Source of the DNA: Pectinatus sp.
GTDB taxonomy: Bacteria; Bacillota; Negativicutes; Selenomonadales; Selenomonadaceae
Length of the DNA: 20,378 nt
Direction of reading: 5' to 3'
NCBI GenBank assembly: GCA_020025075.1
Contig: JAHHSR010000025.1
Span: forward strand, 1 to 20,378
Both the position numbers and the translations under genes were made by a program. The notes under the pieces were generated by a model that worked only from the letters and a program-made list of their open reading frames with translations, was not told the origin of the DNA and ran no database searches. The first letter of the stretch is position 1, and each line of letters opens with the position of its first letter. Below are positions 1-7,780 of this stretch, piece by piece.

Positions 1-60
1 CCACCATTCATCTCCCACCTAAGAGGAAGGAGTCTTCTGGCGGATTATGATAAAGACAAG
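1..60 (+). mobile_element. Probable right end of an IS200/IS605-type element (partial)
   Basis: An imperfect hairpin lies at 12-32: CTCC pairs with GGAG, a CA/AA mismatch follows, then CCT pairs with AGG around an AAG loop. It is followed by CTTCTGGCGG. This arrangement resembles the subterminal hairpin found just after tnpB in IS200/IS605 elements. The tnpB gene would lie outside the window to the left, on the plus strand. No transposase residues can be recognised in the few bases present, so the call rests on the hairpin and general resemblance only. Confidence 0.3.
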
Positions 61-148
61 AACTTCTTGTTTCAATAAGGACAAAAACGTATTCCAAAAG
101 AATAATTTGCCCTAAATCCTCTCCGTAATTCCTGCGGCAGTGATGTAT

Positions 149-157
149 ATTATAGCA
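149..157 (-). promoter_or_regulatory. Extended -10 element
   Basis: On the minus strand TGC is followed directly by TATAAT. This is a perfect extended -10, without a good -35 hexamer 17 bases upstream. It could be a second promoter for whatever lies left of the window. Confidence 0.35.
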
Positions 158-168
158 CAAAAAGCAAT

Positions 169-229
169 GAGTCCGGCTCTATTACTTGCATAAATCAGAC
201 TCCCCATCCATATCTTTTAGAAGACATGG
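169..229 (-). ncRNA. Structured leader or small RNA candidate
   Basis: Read on the minus strand downstream of the promoter at 284-316, two adjacent hairpins form. One has 9 base pairs with loop CUAA (229-208). The second pairs GAGUCUG with CGGACUC (202-196 with 175-169). Between this region and the left end there is only a 13-codon ORF (MQVIEPDSLLFVL) preceded by GGGGAG. It may be a 5' leader of a gene beyond the window or a separate small RNA. Family not recognised. Confidence 0.3.
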
Positions 230-283
230 CAGATTGCGTTAGATTTACAACTTTTCTATAAGAGCGGCACATCGCCTTAACTA

Positions 284-316
284 ATTATAGTATAACAAAG
301 AAAGACGATAAGTCAA
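284..316 (-). promoter_or_regulatory. Sigma-A-type promoter directed leftward
   Basis: On the minus strand TTGACT (316-311) is followed after 16 bases by TATACT (294-289), which overlaps a second hexamer TATAAT (289-284). Transcription would start near 280 and run out of the window to the left, away from comF. In many Firmicutes hpf/secA lie beyond comF, but no such gene is visible here. Confidence 0.6.
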
Positions 317-458
317 TTTTTGGCATGCTCAATGAATAAATTCATAAAACCCTAAGATATAAGGGAAGCCATCCTTTCACCAGACGACTAGTTCCTGCGT
401 TTCCTCCTGCCGGACATACCTTATTCATTGTCGTGATTAATACAGCTGCCCTATTTTT

Positions 459-1103
459 CTACTGCTTATCGCTGGCTGCTACCATGGCGTAAACGCTGCG
501 CGCGCCTTGCTTTTTCAAAAGGCGAGCCAGCTCCAAAAGCGTTGCCCCGCTCGTTGCGATATCATCTAAAAGCAGGCAATCCTTATCTTTTACATCTGCC
601 TGCAATATAAAAGCATCTCGCAGATTGGCGCTTCTTTGCGCGGCCGTGAGGCCATATTGCGGCACGGTTTTTCCCGCCCGGCAAACTTGGCCCAGCGGCC
701 AGCCTTTTTCCAAAACGAGCGGGCGAAAAATTTCTTCCACCTGATTAAAACCACGTTCTTTATAGCGCGCAGAATGAAGCGGCACATAAAAAGCAAGATC
801 AATCGCAGGAAATTCTATCAGCCTTACCGCATGCTGAACAAAATCTACCAAAGCCTTGGCGGGATACATTTTCTTTTTGTACTTCAATATGCGTATCTGC
901 TCGCCTAAAGTGCCGCGATAAAACCCAAGCGCATAGCAAAAGCACAGCCATTTCATCTCGCTGCCACTTAGAGGCAGGCGACGCACCTGAATATTTTTTT
1001 CCAGGCAAGCCTTGCACCAGCTATCCTCTCCGCCCAAAAATGTCCCGCAGTGCGGGCAGCGACGCGGGTAAAGGAATTTGACAATATTTTGCCAAAGCTT
1101 CAA
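459..1103 (-). CDS. comF: ComF family amidophosphoribosyltransferase-like protein
   Basis: This 214-residue protein has the two hallmarks of the ComF/GntX family. An N-terminal four-cysteine zinc-binding motif is at C16, C19, C30 and C33. A C-terminal type I phosphoribosyltransferase fold carries the PRPP loop LLLDDIATSGAT near residues 177-188. In competent bacteria ComF proteins assist uptake or processing of transforming single-stranded DNA in the cytoplasm; whether this organism is competent cannot be told from the window. The start is TTG, 4 bases after the recD2 stop. The Shine-Dalgarno-like AGGGG lies inside the last recD2 codons, so translation is probably coupled. It is the last gene of the recD2 transcript. 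Length is normal for the family. Confidence 0.9.
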   Translation of the reverse strand: MKLWQNIVKFLYPRRCPHCGTFLGGEDSWCKACLEKNIQVRRLPLSGSEMKWLCFCYALGFYRGTLGEQIRILKYKKKMYPAKALVDFVQHAVRLIEFPAIDLAFYVPLHSARYKERGFNQVEEIFRPLVLEKGWPLGQVCRAGKTVPQYGLTAAQRSANLRDAFILQADVKDKDCLLLDDIATSGATLLELARLLKKQGARSVYAMVAASDKQ

Positions 1104-1107
1104 TTTC

Positions 1108-3273
1108 TCACCCCTCTACGAGCGCCCTTGTCAGCCTTTCCGTCAAAAGGGTATAGCGCTTTTTCGTGCGATTATTTTGTACGGCAGCGGCAAGCGCCCT
1201 TTTCGTGCCGAGCAAGACGACCTTCTTTTTCGCCCTCGTTACCGCTGTATAAAGAAGGTTCCTCTGCAGCATAATAAAATGCCCTTCCGTCAAAGGCAGA
1301 ATGATTACAGGATATTCGCTTCCCTGGCTTTTATGCACGCTCATGGCATAAGCTAAAACCAGCTCACCTATTTCAGCCCCCTTATATTCAGCATAGACAT
1401 CGCCAAAACAGACGCGCAAATGGTCGCCGCAAATGCTCTCAATAAAGCCGATATCCCCATTAAAAACCTTTTTTTCATAATTATTGCGCACTTGCATTAC
1501 CTTATCGCCTTCACGCAGGGGCTGAAAAGAGGCGTTATATTCCTTTTTTTCTGCTGCAGGCGGATTGAGTGCTGTCTGCAGGCGCGCATTGAGGTTTGTC
1601 ACCCCGCATGAAAGCCTGTGCATGGGTGTTATTACCTGCACGTCATGACGCGGGTCATAGCCTTCCGCGGACAATATGTGCTCATTGAGCTCGACAATCT
1701 TTTGCGCTGCCTTTTCTTCGTCTTGTATTTCCAAGAAAATAAAATCATCGCTCTTGCCATATTGCGGCATATAGCCGCTGTTAATGGCATGGGCATTTTT
1801 AACAATCATGCTGCCGCTTGTTTGGCGGAAAATCTCATCGAGCTTAATCGAAGCGACGGTCTCAGAGCGCAAGATATCGCGCAAAACCATGCCAGGACCA
1901 ACAGAAGGCAGCTGGTCGGCATCTCCCACCAGAATAATGCGGCAATCATCGCTCACAGCATTCAAAAAGTGCTGCATAAGAACAATATCCATCATCGATA
2001 CCTCATCGACAATAATGGCATCGGCTTCAATCGGTTCATCAGCGCCCTTGCCAAAAAGCATGCCGCCATTTTCCTTTCTGCCGCCCGCCTCCAAGAGGCG
2101 ATGCACCGTTACCGCTTCTTTCCCCGTAGCCTCCGAAAGCCGCTTTGCTGCCCTTCCTGTCGGAGCACTCAAAAGCACCTTAAGCCCTGCCTGCTGCAAA
2201 AGGGCGAGCATCGCGCGCACGACTGTCGTCTTTCCTGTACCAGGGCCGCCCGTCATGACGAAAAAACCATTTTCCAAAGCACCAAAAACAGCCTCGCGCT
2301 GCTTTTGGGCAAGACTTATGCCCTGTTTTTGTTCCCAGAGCACCAAAAGCTCAGAAAAATCGACACAGCTATCTATGCCCTTAATGCGGCGCAATGTCAA
2401 GATGCGCTCTGCTGCCTGCCTTTCGGCAAAGTAAAGGTAGGGCGGATATAAGAGCGTCCTGCCTGCCAAATCCTCCGTGCAAAACTCGCCCGCATTGATA
2501 AGCTTGTAAAGTACCGGTCCTATTTCTTCTGAAGGTACATTCAGGAGCTTTGCCGCCCGGTGCAAAAGCTCGCTTTGAGGCAAGCAACAATGGCCCTGAG
2601 AGGCTATCTGCATGATGGAGTAGTCTATTCCTGCCCGCAGCCGGGCATAGTCATTTTGCTTCGTGCCAAGATTCGCCGCTATTTTGTCAGCCGTCAAAAA
2701 GCCAATGCCATCAATATCGCGCGCCAGGCAAAAAGGGTCATCTTCAATAACGGATATGGATGCTGCTCCATAACATTCGTAAACTTTAGCCGCAAATGTA
2801 CCTGAGATGCCATGCTGCTCAAGCCAAATTATAATTTCGCGCAGCTCGCCTTGCTCTTGGTAAGAGCTAATGATTTTTTCGAGCGTCTTTTGCCCGATTC
2901 CCTTTACCTCTTTGAGGCGTTCGGGAGCCTTGCTCATAATGTCAAGCGTTTTTTTGCCAAAAAGCGAGACGATGCGATGCGCCATTGCCAGTCCAATGCC
3001 CTCTATCTGGCCAGAGCCCAAAAAGCGCTCAATTCCCCGCTCATCCGTGGGAGCGACAACAATCATCTTCTCCGCTTTTAGCTGCTGGCCAAAGCGCTTG
3101 TGGATGACCCACTGTCCCTCAAGGCTCACGGCCTGGCCGACAAGCGGCGGCGGGTAGTTAGCCGTGACGGTCACGGGCGCGGTCTTTTCCTTCACCTTGA
3201 CGCGAAAGACACAAAACGTATTACTGTCATTGGCAAAAATAATTGTCTGCACTACACCTTCGATTTTTTCCAT
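1108..3273 (-). CDS. recD2: RecD2/TraA-type ATP-dependent DNA helicase
   Basis: A 721-residue superfamily 1B helicase of the RecD2 type, which unwinds DNA 5' to 3' and acts in repair without RecB or RecC. The N-terminal region (about 85-205) carries helix-hairpin-helix repeats such as VKGIGQKTLEKI and DIDGIGFLTADKI. The helicase core has Walker A GGPGTGKT at 342-349, motif Ia PTGRAAKR at 371-378 and motif II IVDEVSMM near 421-428. Near the C-terminus are the RecD motif SVHKSQGSEYP and motif VI YTAVTRAKK. Length matches RecD2 rather than the shorter RecD of RecBCD. The gene begins 10 bases after the ABC-F stop and ends 4 bases before comF, so all three are probably cotranscribed. The ribosome binding site is poor (GGGG, 5-6 bases upstream of ATG). 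Confidence 0.95.
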   Translation of the reverse strand: MEKIEGVVQTIIFANDSNTFCVFRVKVKEKTAPVTVTANYPPPLVGQAVSLEGQWVIHKRFGQQLKAEKMIVVAPTDERGIERFLGSGQIEGIGLAMAHRIVSLFGKKTLDIMSKAPERLKEVKGIGQKTLEKIISSYQEQGELREIIIWLEQHGISGTFAAKVYECYGAASISVIEDDPFCLARDIDGIGFLTADKIAANLGTKQNDYARLRAGIDYSIMQIASQGHCCLPQSELLHRAAKLLNVPSEEIGPVLYKLINAGEFCTEDLAGRTLLYPPYLYFAERQAAERILTLRRIKGIDSCVDFSELLVLWEQKQGISLAQKQREAVFGALENGFFVMTGGPGTGKTTVVRAMLALLQQAGLKVLLSAPTGRAAKRLSEATGKEAVTVHRLLEAGGRKENGGMLFGKGADEPIEADAIIVDEVSMMDIVLMQHFLNAVSDDCRIILVGDADQLPSVGPGMVLRDILRSETVASIKLDEIFRQTSGSMIVKNAHAINSGYMPQYGKSDDFIFLEIQDEEKAAQKIVELNEHILSAEGYDPRHDVQVITPMHRLSCGVTNLNARLQTALNPPAAEKKEYNASFQPLREGDKVMQVRNNYEKKVFNGDIGFIESICGDHLRVCFGDVYAEYKGAEIGELVLAYAMSVHKSQGSEYPVIILPLTEGHFIMLQRNLLYTAVTRAKKKVVLLGTKRALAAAVQNNRTKKRYTLLTERLTRALVEG

Positions 3274-3283
3274 AACGACCCCA

Positions 3284-5191
3284 TCAATCCATCAATTCAG
3301 CCCACTGGTTGTATTTTTCATCAATCTCGCGCTGCTTTTGCTCGTATTGCTTGGCTATTATGGCACTCTTTTGTACGTCGCCTTGCGTCTGCGGGTCATT
3401 CATGGTAAACTCCAAGGCCTTTAATTCCGCCTCGAGCATGGCAAGTTCTGCTTCGCAACGCTGCAAATGTTCTTTTTTCTTGTCCTGGCTTGCAAATACG
3501 CTCTTTTTTTCCTTGGCTATAGGCGCCGTTTTTTCTTTCGTTGCCTTTGCCAAAGGGCTTTTTTCCTGCTTTTTTTCCGGCAATGCAGACAAAAGCTCTT
3601 GCTGCTTTTTTTCTCGATAATAGCTATAATTGCCATCGTACTGGCTGAGCCTGCCATTTTCTATTTCGCAGGTAACATTCGTTATCTTATCTAAGAAATA
3701 TCGGTCGTGCGAGACGACCAAAAAAGTACCCGGAAAGGACATAAGCGCCCTTTCCACCGCTTCGCGCGCCGGAATATCAAGATGATTCGTCGGCTCATCC
3801 AAAATGACAAAATTAGCCCCATCGAGCATGAGCTTCAAAAGCGCCAGGCGCGTCTTTTCACCGCCCGATAAATCACAGACGCGATGTTCAATGGCATCGC
3901 CTTTGAACAAAAACGAACCTAAGTAACTTTTGGCCTGCTCATCATTTAACGGATAGTTATCGAGAATTTCTCTAAATACAGTGTTTTCACCGCAAAGCTC
4001 CTCGTGATTTTGCGAAAAATACCCCACTTTAACGCGATTGCCAAGCTTTATCGTGCCATTTCCCTGCAGCTCCAATTCGCCGACGATGAGTTTAAGCAAG
4101 GTCGTCTTGCCCGCACCGTTGAGTCCGACAATGGCCACGCCATCGCCCTTACCAATACTAAGGCAAATATCGCTGAGAATATTTTTCTTATCGTAGGAAA
4201 AGTCGAGATGTTCTACTTCCAATACGCGCTTGGCGCACTCGGCAGGCGGGTTGAAGAGGAAGTAGTTAAAGCCCGAGGCGTCGGGCGGCAAAACGATGCG
4301 CTCTAATCGCTTCAGGCGAGTTTCACGGCCACGCGCCTGCTTTGCCTTGACGCCGGCTTTATACTTTCTGATGAAATCCTCCGTCTTTTTTATATACGCC
4401 TGCTGCTTGATAAAGGCCGACTGCAATGCCGCACGCCTTTCATTTCTCGTCTGCATGGCTTTCGTGTAATTGCCGGCATAAATATCGACTTTCTTATCAA
4501 TGAGCTCGATAATGGAGGTAGTAACGCGGTCGAGGAAAAATCTATCATGGGAAATTAAAAGTACGCCGCCTTTGTAATCGCGCAAAAAATTTTCCAGCCA
4601 CTCAATCATTTCGATGTCGAGATGATTGGTGGGCTCGTCCAAAAATAAAAAATCGGGCTCGCGCAAAAGGGCCTTGGCAAGTCTGATGCGCGTCATCTGC
4701 CCGCCAGAAAACTCATTGGGGTTTTTGGCAAAATCCACCTCGCTAAAGCCGAGGCCAAAACTTATCTTGCGCAGCCGGCTTTCGCAGGCATAGCCGCCCA
4801 GGCGTTCAAATTCTTCTGATACAGCGGTATATTCGCGCAAAAGCTGCTCTGCCCCCTCGCCTTGGGCAGAAATTTCTTTTTCCAGCTCTTTTTTCTTTTC
4901 TTCAAGCGCTAAAATATCCGCAAAGGCCAAAAGCAATTCATCGTGCAGCGTTGCGCCCGTAAACTGTGCCGTCTGCTCAACATAGCCGAGCACATCGGCA
5001 CTGTCTTTTTTGACAAGGCCCGCATCGCTTTCTTCCTTGCCCATAATGCACTGCATAAGCGTTGTCTTGCCCACGCCGTTTGCACCTATGATGCCAATGC
5101 GGTCGCCTTTATTTATGTTGAAGGAAACATCATGAAATATTTCTTTAATGCCAAATGATTTAGCTAAGTCTTTTATCTGTAATAAGCTCAA
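3284..5191 (-). CDS. ABC-F family ribosome-associated ATPase (YdiF/Uup-like)
   Basis: Two ABC ATPase domains lie in one 635-residue chain without membrane segments, as in ABC-F proteins that bind the ribosomal E site. Numbering from the chosen start, the first Walker A GANGVGKT is at 36-43, the signature SGGQ near 162 and Walker B FLFLDEP near 181. The second Walker A GLNGAGKT is at 356-363, with signature SGGEKTRL near 442 and a second LDEPTNHLDI. The charged interdomain linker, about 245-300, is the P-site-tRNA-interacting motif region. The last ~80 residues are a lysine- and glutamate-rich coiled coil. I choose the TTG at 5191 because GGAGA sits 7 bases upstream; a longer frame to 5242 would read through the hairpin at 5209-5239. 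Antibiotic-resistance versus housekeeping role cannot be decided. Confidence 0.92.
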   Translation of the reverse strand: MSLLQIKDLAKSFGIKEIFHDVSFNINKGDRIGIIGANGVGKTTLMQCIMGKEESDAGLVKKDSADVLGYVEQTAQFTGATLHDELLLAFADILALEEKKKELEKEISAQGEGAEQLLREYTAVSEEFERLGGYACESRLRKISFGLGFSEVDFAKNPNEFSGGQMTRIRLAKALLREPDFLFLDEPTNHLDIEMIEWLENFLRDYKGGVLLISHDRFFLDRVTTSIIELIDKKVDIYAGNYTKAMQTRNERRAALQSAFIKQQAYIKKTEDFIRKYKAGVKAKQARGRETRLKRLERIVLPPDASGFNYFLFNPPAECAKRVLEVEHLDFSYDKKNILSDICLSIGKGDGVAIVGLNGAGKTTLLKLIVGELELQGNGTIKLGNRVKVGYFSQNHEELCGENTVFREILDNYPLNDEQAKSYLGSFLFKGDAIEHRVCDLSGGEKTRLALLKLMLDGANFVILDEPTNHLDIPAREAVERALMSFPGTFLVVSHDRYFLDKITNVTCEIENGRLSQYDGNYSYYREKKQQELLSALPEKKQEKSPLAKATKEKTAPIAKEKKSVFASQDKKKEHLQRCEAELAMLEAELKALEFTMNDPQTQGDVQKSAIIAKQYEQKQREIDEKYNQWAELMD

Positions 5192-5208
5192 AATTTTTTC
5201 TCCATACA

Positions 5209-5239
5209 AAATTAGCGGAAATATAATTTCCGCTAATTT
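5209..5239 (-). terminator. 14-bp perfect hairpin between the LCP and ABC-F genes
   Basis: A perfect 14-base-pair inverted repeat with a 3-base loop sits 5 bases after the LCP stop and just ahead of the ABC-F ribosome binding site. On the minus strand the distal arm ends in AATTTTG, so the U-tract is short and termination may be partial. It may separate LCP from the downstream genes, act as an attenuator, or protect mRNA ends. Confidence 0.5.
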
Positions 5240-5244
5240 CAACC

Positions 5245-6585
5245 CTATTTCCTATAATCTCTGCCAATATCAACTGTAACGTAATCATCACTGCCGCCAA
5301 CCATGAGCGTACAGGGAAAAGGCATGCCATAAAACATGTTAATGCTTCCCTTGCCCGCCGTAATAGTCGTCTTTTGCCGATTCCTAACAGCACCATTTTC
5401 CGCCTTCAAGACCTTAAAGCCTTTTCTTTGCAAGAGGCTGACCACCTGCGCACCAGCGCCATTGATGCCACTTGAATTTATTACCCTGACCGTAATCTGC
5501 GAAGGCTTCAGGCTTTTTTGCTCTTTAGGAGCTTCTTTTTCAGACGGCTGCTTTTTTTGTGCCTGATTGCCATCAAACTCATTTTTGTAGTCTTCATAAT
5601 CGTAAGTGCCATTGACAATCTTCAAATCGCCCGGCAATGATTTTTTGTACTCATCCATCAAAAGCTGTGTATTTTGCTGCATCTTATCCGTCACAGCAAT
5701 GCCTAGATTCTGGTCGATAATAGCGCGCGCCTTTTTTATATCCGGCAGCCAATAGCTCATATCCTTAATGTAAGCTGGCGTGCCCGGCAGCATCGACGTC
5801 ATGATTTTCTTGCCTTTCATATCCGGCAAAAGTTTGGCAAAATCAAGCATCTGCGCAACGCTCATATTCGTTGTAACGGCACCTGATGCCTCATTTATAA
5901 TTGAAGGCAATTTCGGCAAAATTGCTGGCGTCAAGACTTTCTTTAAAACTTGCTGCATAAAATACTGCTGCCTTTGAATGCGCCCGATATCGCCTTCTGT
6001 ATCACGATAGCGCACATATTCTATAGCCTTGGCACCATCCATATGCTGCATACCTGGATAAAAATTAATATGCAGGCCGCCATTATCATCCCAGGGGTCG
6101 TTATAATACATGCGCTTTTTAACATCGATATCGACGCCGCCAATATCATTGATAATCTTTTCAAAAGCCTTTATGCGCACTACCACATAATAATCCACTG
6201 TTACATCGAGAAGATTTTCCACCGTCTTTTTGGTCAATGCTTGACCGCCATAGGCATAAGCGGCATTGATTTTATCGTACCCATGACCTGGTATCTTAAC
6301 GCGCGTATCGCGCGGTATGGACAAGACGGAAACGTCGCCCGTGCCTTTGTCTACGGTAAAGAGCATCAGTGTATCGCTGCGGCCAACATCATCCTTGCGT
6401 GAATCGACCCCCATGACCATGACGGTCACTTTGCCGCTTTCACGCTCATGCCGCGGCGCAACAGGTTTCGTCGCATTAATCCTCGTATAGGCATAAGCAA
6501 AAATACTGCCCACGACAAGCAAAATGACTGCTATTAAGGCGAATAGGCGTCGATACCTTATTCTATGAATCAGACTTTTTTTCAA
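5245..6585 (-). CDS. LytR-CpsA-Psr (LCP) family cell-wall glycopolymer ligase
   Basis: A 446-residue type II membrane protein. It has a basic N-terminus, one membrane helix at about 13-35, then an extracellular LCP catalytic domain. LCP enzymes transfer lipid-linked glycopolymers onto peptidoglycan. The conserved polyprenyl-phosphate pocket is visible: GRSDTLML, SIPRDTRV, KINAAYAYGG and YVRYRDTEGDIGRIQRQQ. A lysine-rich low-complexity linker (about 345-367) leads to a C-terminal LytR_C domain beginning ITVRVINSSGINGAG. The first in-frame candidate start is TTG at 6585. It lacks a well-spaced Shine-Dalgarno and overlaps the stop of a 16-codon leader ORF (TTGA), so coupled translation is likely. 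Promoter at 6786-6814 with a leader of about 190 bases. Confidence 0.9.
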   Translation of the reverse strand: MKKSLIHRIRYRRLFALIAVILLVVGSIFAYAYTRINATKPVAPRHERESGKVTVMVMGVDSRKDDVGRSDTLMLFTVDKGTGDVSVLSIPRDTRVKIPGHGYDKINAAYAYGGQALTKKTVENLLDVTVDYYVVVRIKAFEKIINDIGGVDIDVKKRMYYNDPWDDNGGLHINFYPGMQHMDGAKAIEYVRYRDTEGDIGRIQRQQYFMQQVLKKVLTPAILPKLPSIINEASGAVTTNMSVAQMLDFAKLLPDMKGKKIMTSMLPGTPAYIKDMSYWLPDIKKARAIIDQNLGIAVTDKMQQNTQLLMDEYKKSLPGDLKIVNGTYDYEDYKNEFDGNQAQKKQPSEKEAPKEQKSLKPSQITVRVINSSGINGAGAQVVSLLQRKGFKVLKAENGAVRNRQKTTITAGKGSINMFYGMPFPCTLMVGGSDDYVTVDIGRDYRK

Positions 6586-6632
6586 CTTTCTAATATGCTC
6601 AGCCTCTTATCGAAAATAGCGAGGCGAGCCAT
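6582..6632 (-). CDS. 16-residue leader ORF coupled to the LCP gene
   Basis: The ORF encodes MARLAIFDKRLSILES. It has the best ribosome binding site in the region: AGGAGGG at 6645-6639, 6 bases before ATG. Its TGA stop overlaps the TTG start of the LCP gene in the four bases TTGA, the usual layout for termination-reinitiation. The alternative is that a single-base frameshift separates a true LCP N-terminus from the rest. The peptide is not recognised and has no membrane character. Confidence 0.5.
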   Translation of the reverse strand: MARLAIFDKRLSILES

Positions 6633-6785
6633 TCACTTCCCTCCTGCAATGGAATTAACAATATGGCAGATATCTTGCCACACTGAAAGCTAACTGCCGC
6701 CCGCAAAAAGCATACGCGTACAGCAAAATTTTTTTCGATACTGCAAATATAAAATGCGAATCACAAAAGACTTTTAACAGTTTAA

Positions 6786-6814
6786 AGTATAGCAAAAATT
6801 TGAGTATTGCTCAA
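6786..6814 (-). promoter_or_regulatory. Promoter of the LCP gene
   Basis: On the minus strand TTGAGC (6814-6809) is followed after 17 bases by TATACT (6791-6786), preceded by TGC, an extended -10. The predicted start near 6779 gives a leader of roughly 190 bases before the LCP gene. Confidence 0.6.
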
Positions 6815-6842
6815 GAAAGCCACTATATTTTGCCTTGTTATA

Positions 6843-6851
6843 TGCTATAAT
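6843..6851 (+). promoter_or_regulatory. Promoter of the HAD hydrolase gene (extended -10)
   Basis: TGC is followed directly by TATAAT; no convincing -35 lies 17 bases upstream. The transcript would start near 6858 and begin with the inverted repeat GAAGAAAA/TTTTCTTC at about 6853-6870. It diverges from the LCP promoter in the same 360-base spacer. Confidence 0.55.
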
Positions 6852-6946
6852 GAAGAAAATTTTTTCTTCTATCTCCTCAAAAAAAAACAGTCTGACAACT
6901 TATGCAATAATAAGACCGACAACAAATTCACAGAAAGGATTTTTCC

Positions 6947-7780
6947 ATGCCTATAAAATTAATTGCCCTTGATATGGACGGCACGACTTTAAATAAAGAG
7001 CAGGTCATTTCTGCTGGCAATCTATCGGCCATAGATAAGGCCCTTTTCCTTGGCCTTACCGTCGCCGTCTGCACGGGGCGCGAAAATACCGAGCTTGTGC
7101 CCATTTTAAAAATGTTGCCTAAGGTGCGATATTTCATCAGCGGCAATGGCTGCCAAATCTACGACCGCAAGGAGGACAAAATAATCTTCTCCCAGCCTAT
7201 AAAGCGCGACATCGCTCAAAAGCTCTACCTTATCTTGAGCGAATTTCCCGTCATGACAGAAGTATATAGCGGCAAAAAAATCTTTACCTCTCGCACATAC
7301 TACGAAGAAGCACGCCAATATGCGCCAAAACAATTTTGGGACTTCATCCAAAAGTCGCGCACACCGCTTGATGACCTCAGTACTCTTTTTGCACCTGAGG
7401 CAGAGCCGATTTTTAAGATAAACGTCTTTTATCGCCATGACAGCGATGCCCATTACCATATTCGCCGCCGCTGCCAAGAACTCGCTTTAAGCATAACTTC
7501 TTCTTGCGACCGCAATATAGAATTTAGCGCTCTTAATATCTCCAAGGGGACAGCCATCAAAAAGCTCTGCACGCTTCTTGATATCCCTTTTTCCGAAGTG
7601 CTCGCTATCGGTGACGGCAGCAATGATATTTCAATGCTTCGCCTTGCCGGCACTTCCGTTGCCATGGCTAACGCTTCCGATGCCGTGCAGCAGGCAGCAC
7701 GCTTCGTCACGCGCAGCAATGATGAAGACGGTGTGGCTATTGCCCTTTACCGCTTTTTGCCCATCGACGCTGATTTGTAA
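6947..7780 (+). CDS. Cof-type HAD-IIB family hydrolase
   Basis: A 277-residue cytoplasmic phosphatase of the haloacid dehalogenase superfamily, Cof subfamily. Motif I is ALDMDGTTLN with nucleophile D9 and general acid D11. The motif II threonine is in VAVCTGRE. The motif III lysine is probably in ISKGTAIKKL, and motif IV is GDGSNDISML with D223 and D227. The C2B cap lies between about residues 85 and 190. Such enzymes dephosphorylate sugar phosphates, nucleotides or pyridoxal phosphate; the substrate cannot be read from the sequence. The start has AGAAAGGA 7 bases upstream. Its stop shares a base with the start of the next gene (TAATG), so the two are translationally coupled. Confidence 0.92.
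   Translation: MPIKLIALDMDGTTLNKEQVISAGNLSAIDKALFLGLTVAVCTGRENTELVPILKMLPKVRYFISGNGCQIYDRKEDKIIFSQPIKRDIAQKLYLILSEFPVMTEVYSGKKIFTSRTYYEEARQYAPKQFWDFIQKSRTPLDDLSTLFAPEAEPIFKINVFYRHDSDAHYHIRRRCQELALSITSSCDRNIEFSALNISKGTAIKKLCTLLDIPFSEVLAIGDGSNDISMLRLAGTSVAMANASDAVQQAARFVTRSNDEDGVAIALYRFLPIDADL

Larger units (their letters stand above)
61..458. other. Gene-free region left of comF with leftward promoter and hairpins
   Basis: No plausible gene is seen. The stretch holds a strong minus-strand promoter (284-316), two stable hairpins downstream of it (208-229 and 169-202), an extended -10 element (149-157) and a perfect palindrome at 55-69 (ACAAGAAcTTCTTGT). A weak hairpin CCCT/AGGG at 350-365, followed on the minus strand by TTTT, is the only terminator-like signal after comF. 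Confidence 0.5.

Noticed and set aside
1618..2451. 277-codon plus-strand ORF inside recD2
   Set aside because: Antisense shadow of a clear RecD2 coding sequence, with no family resemblance.
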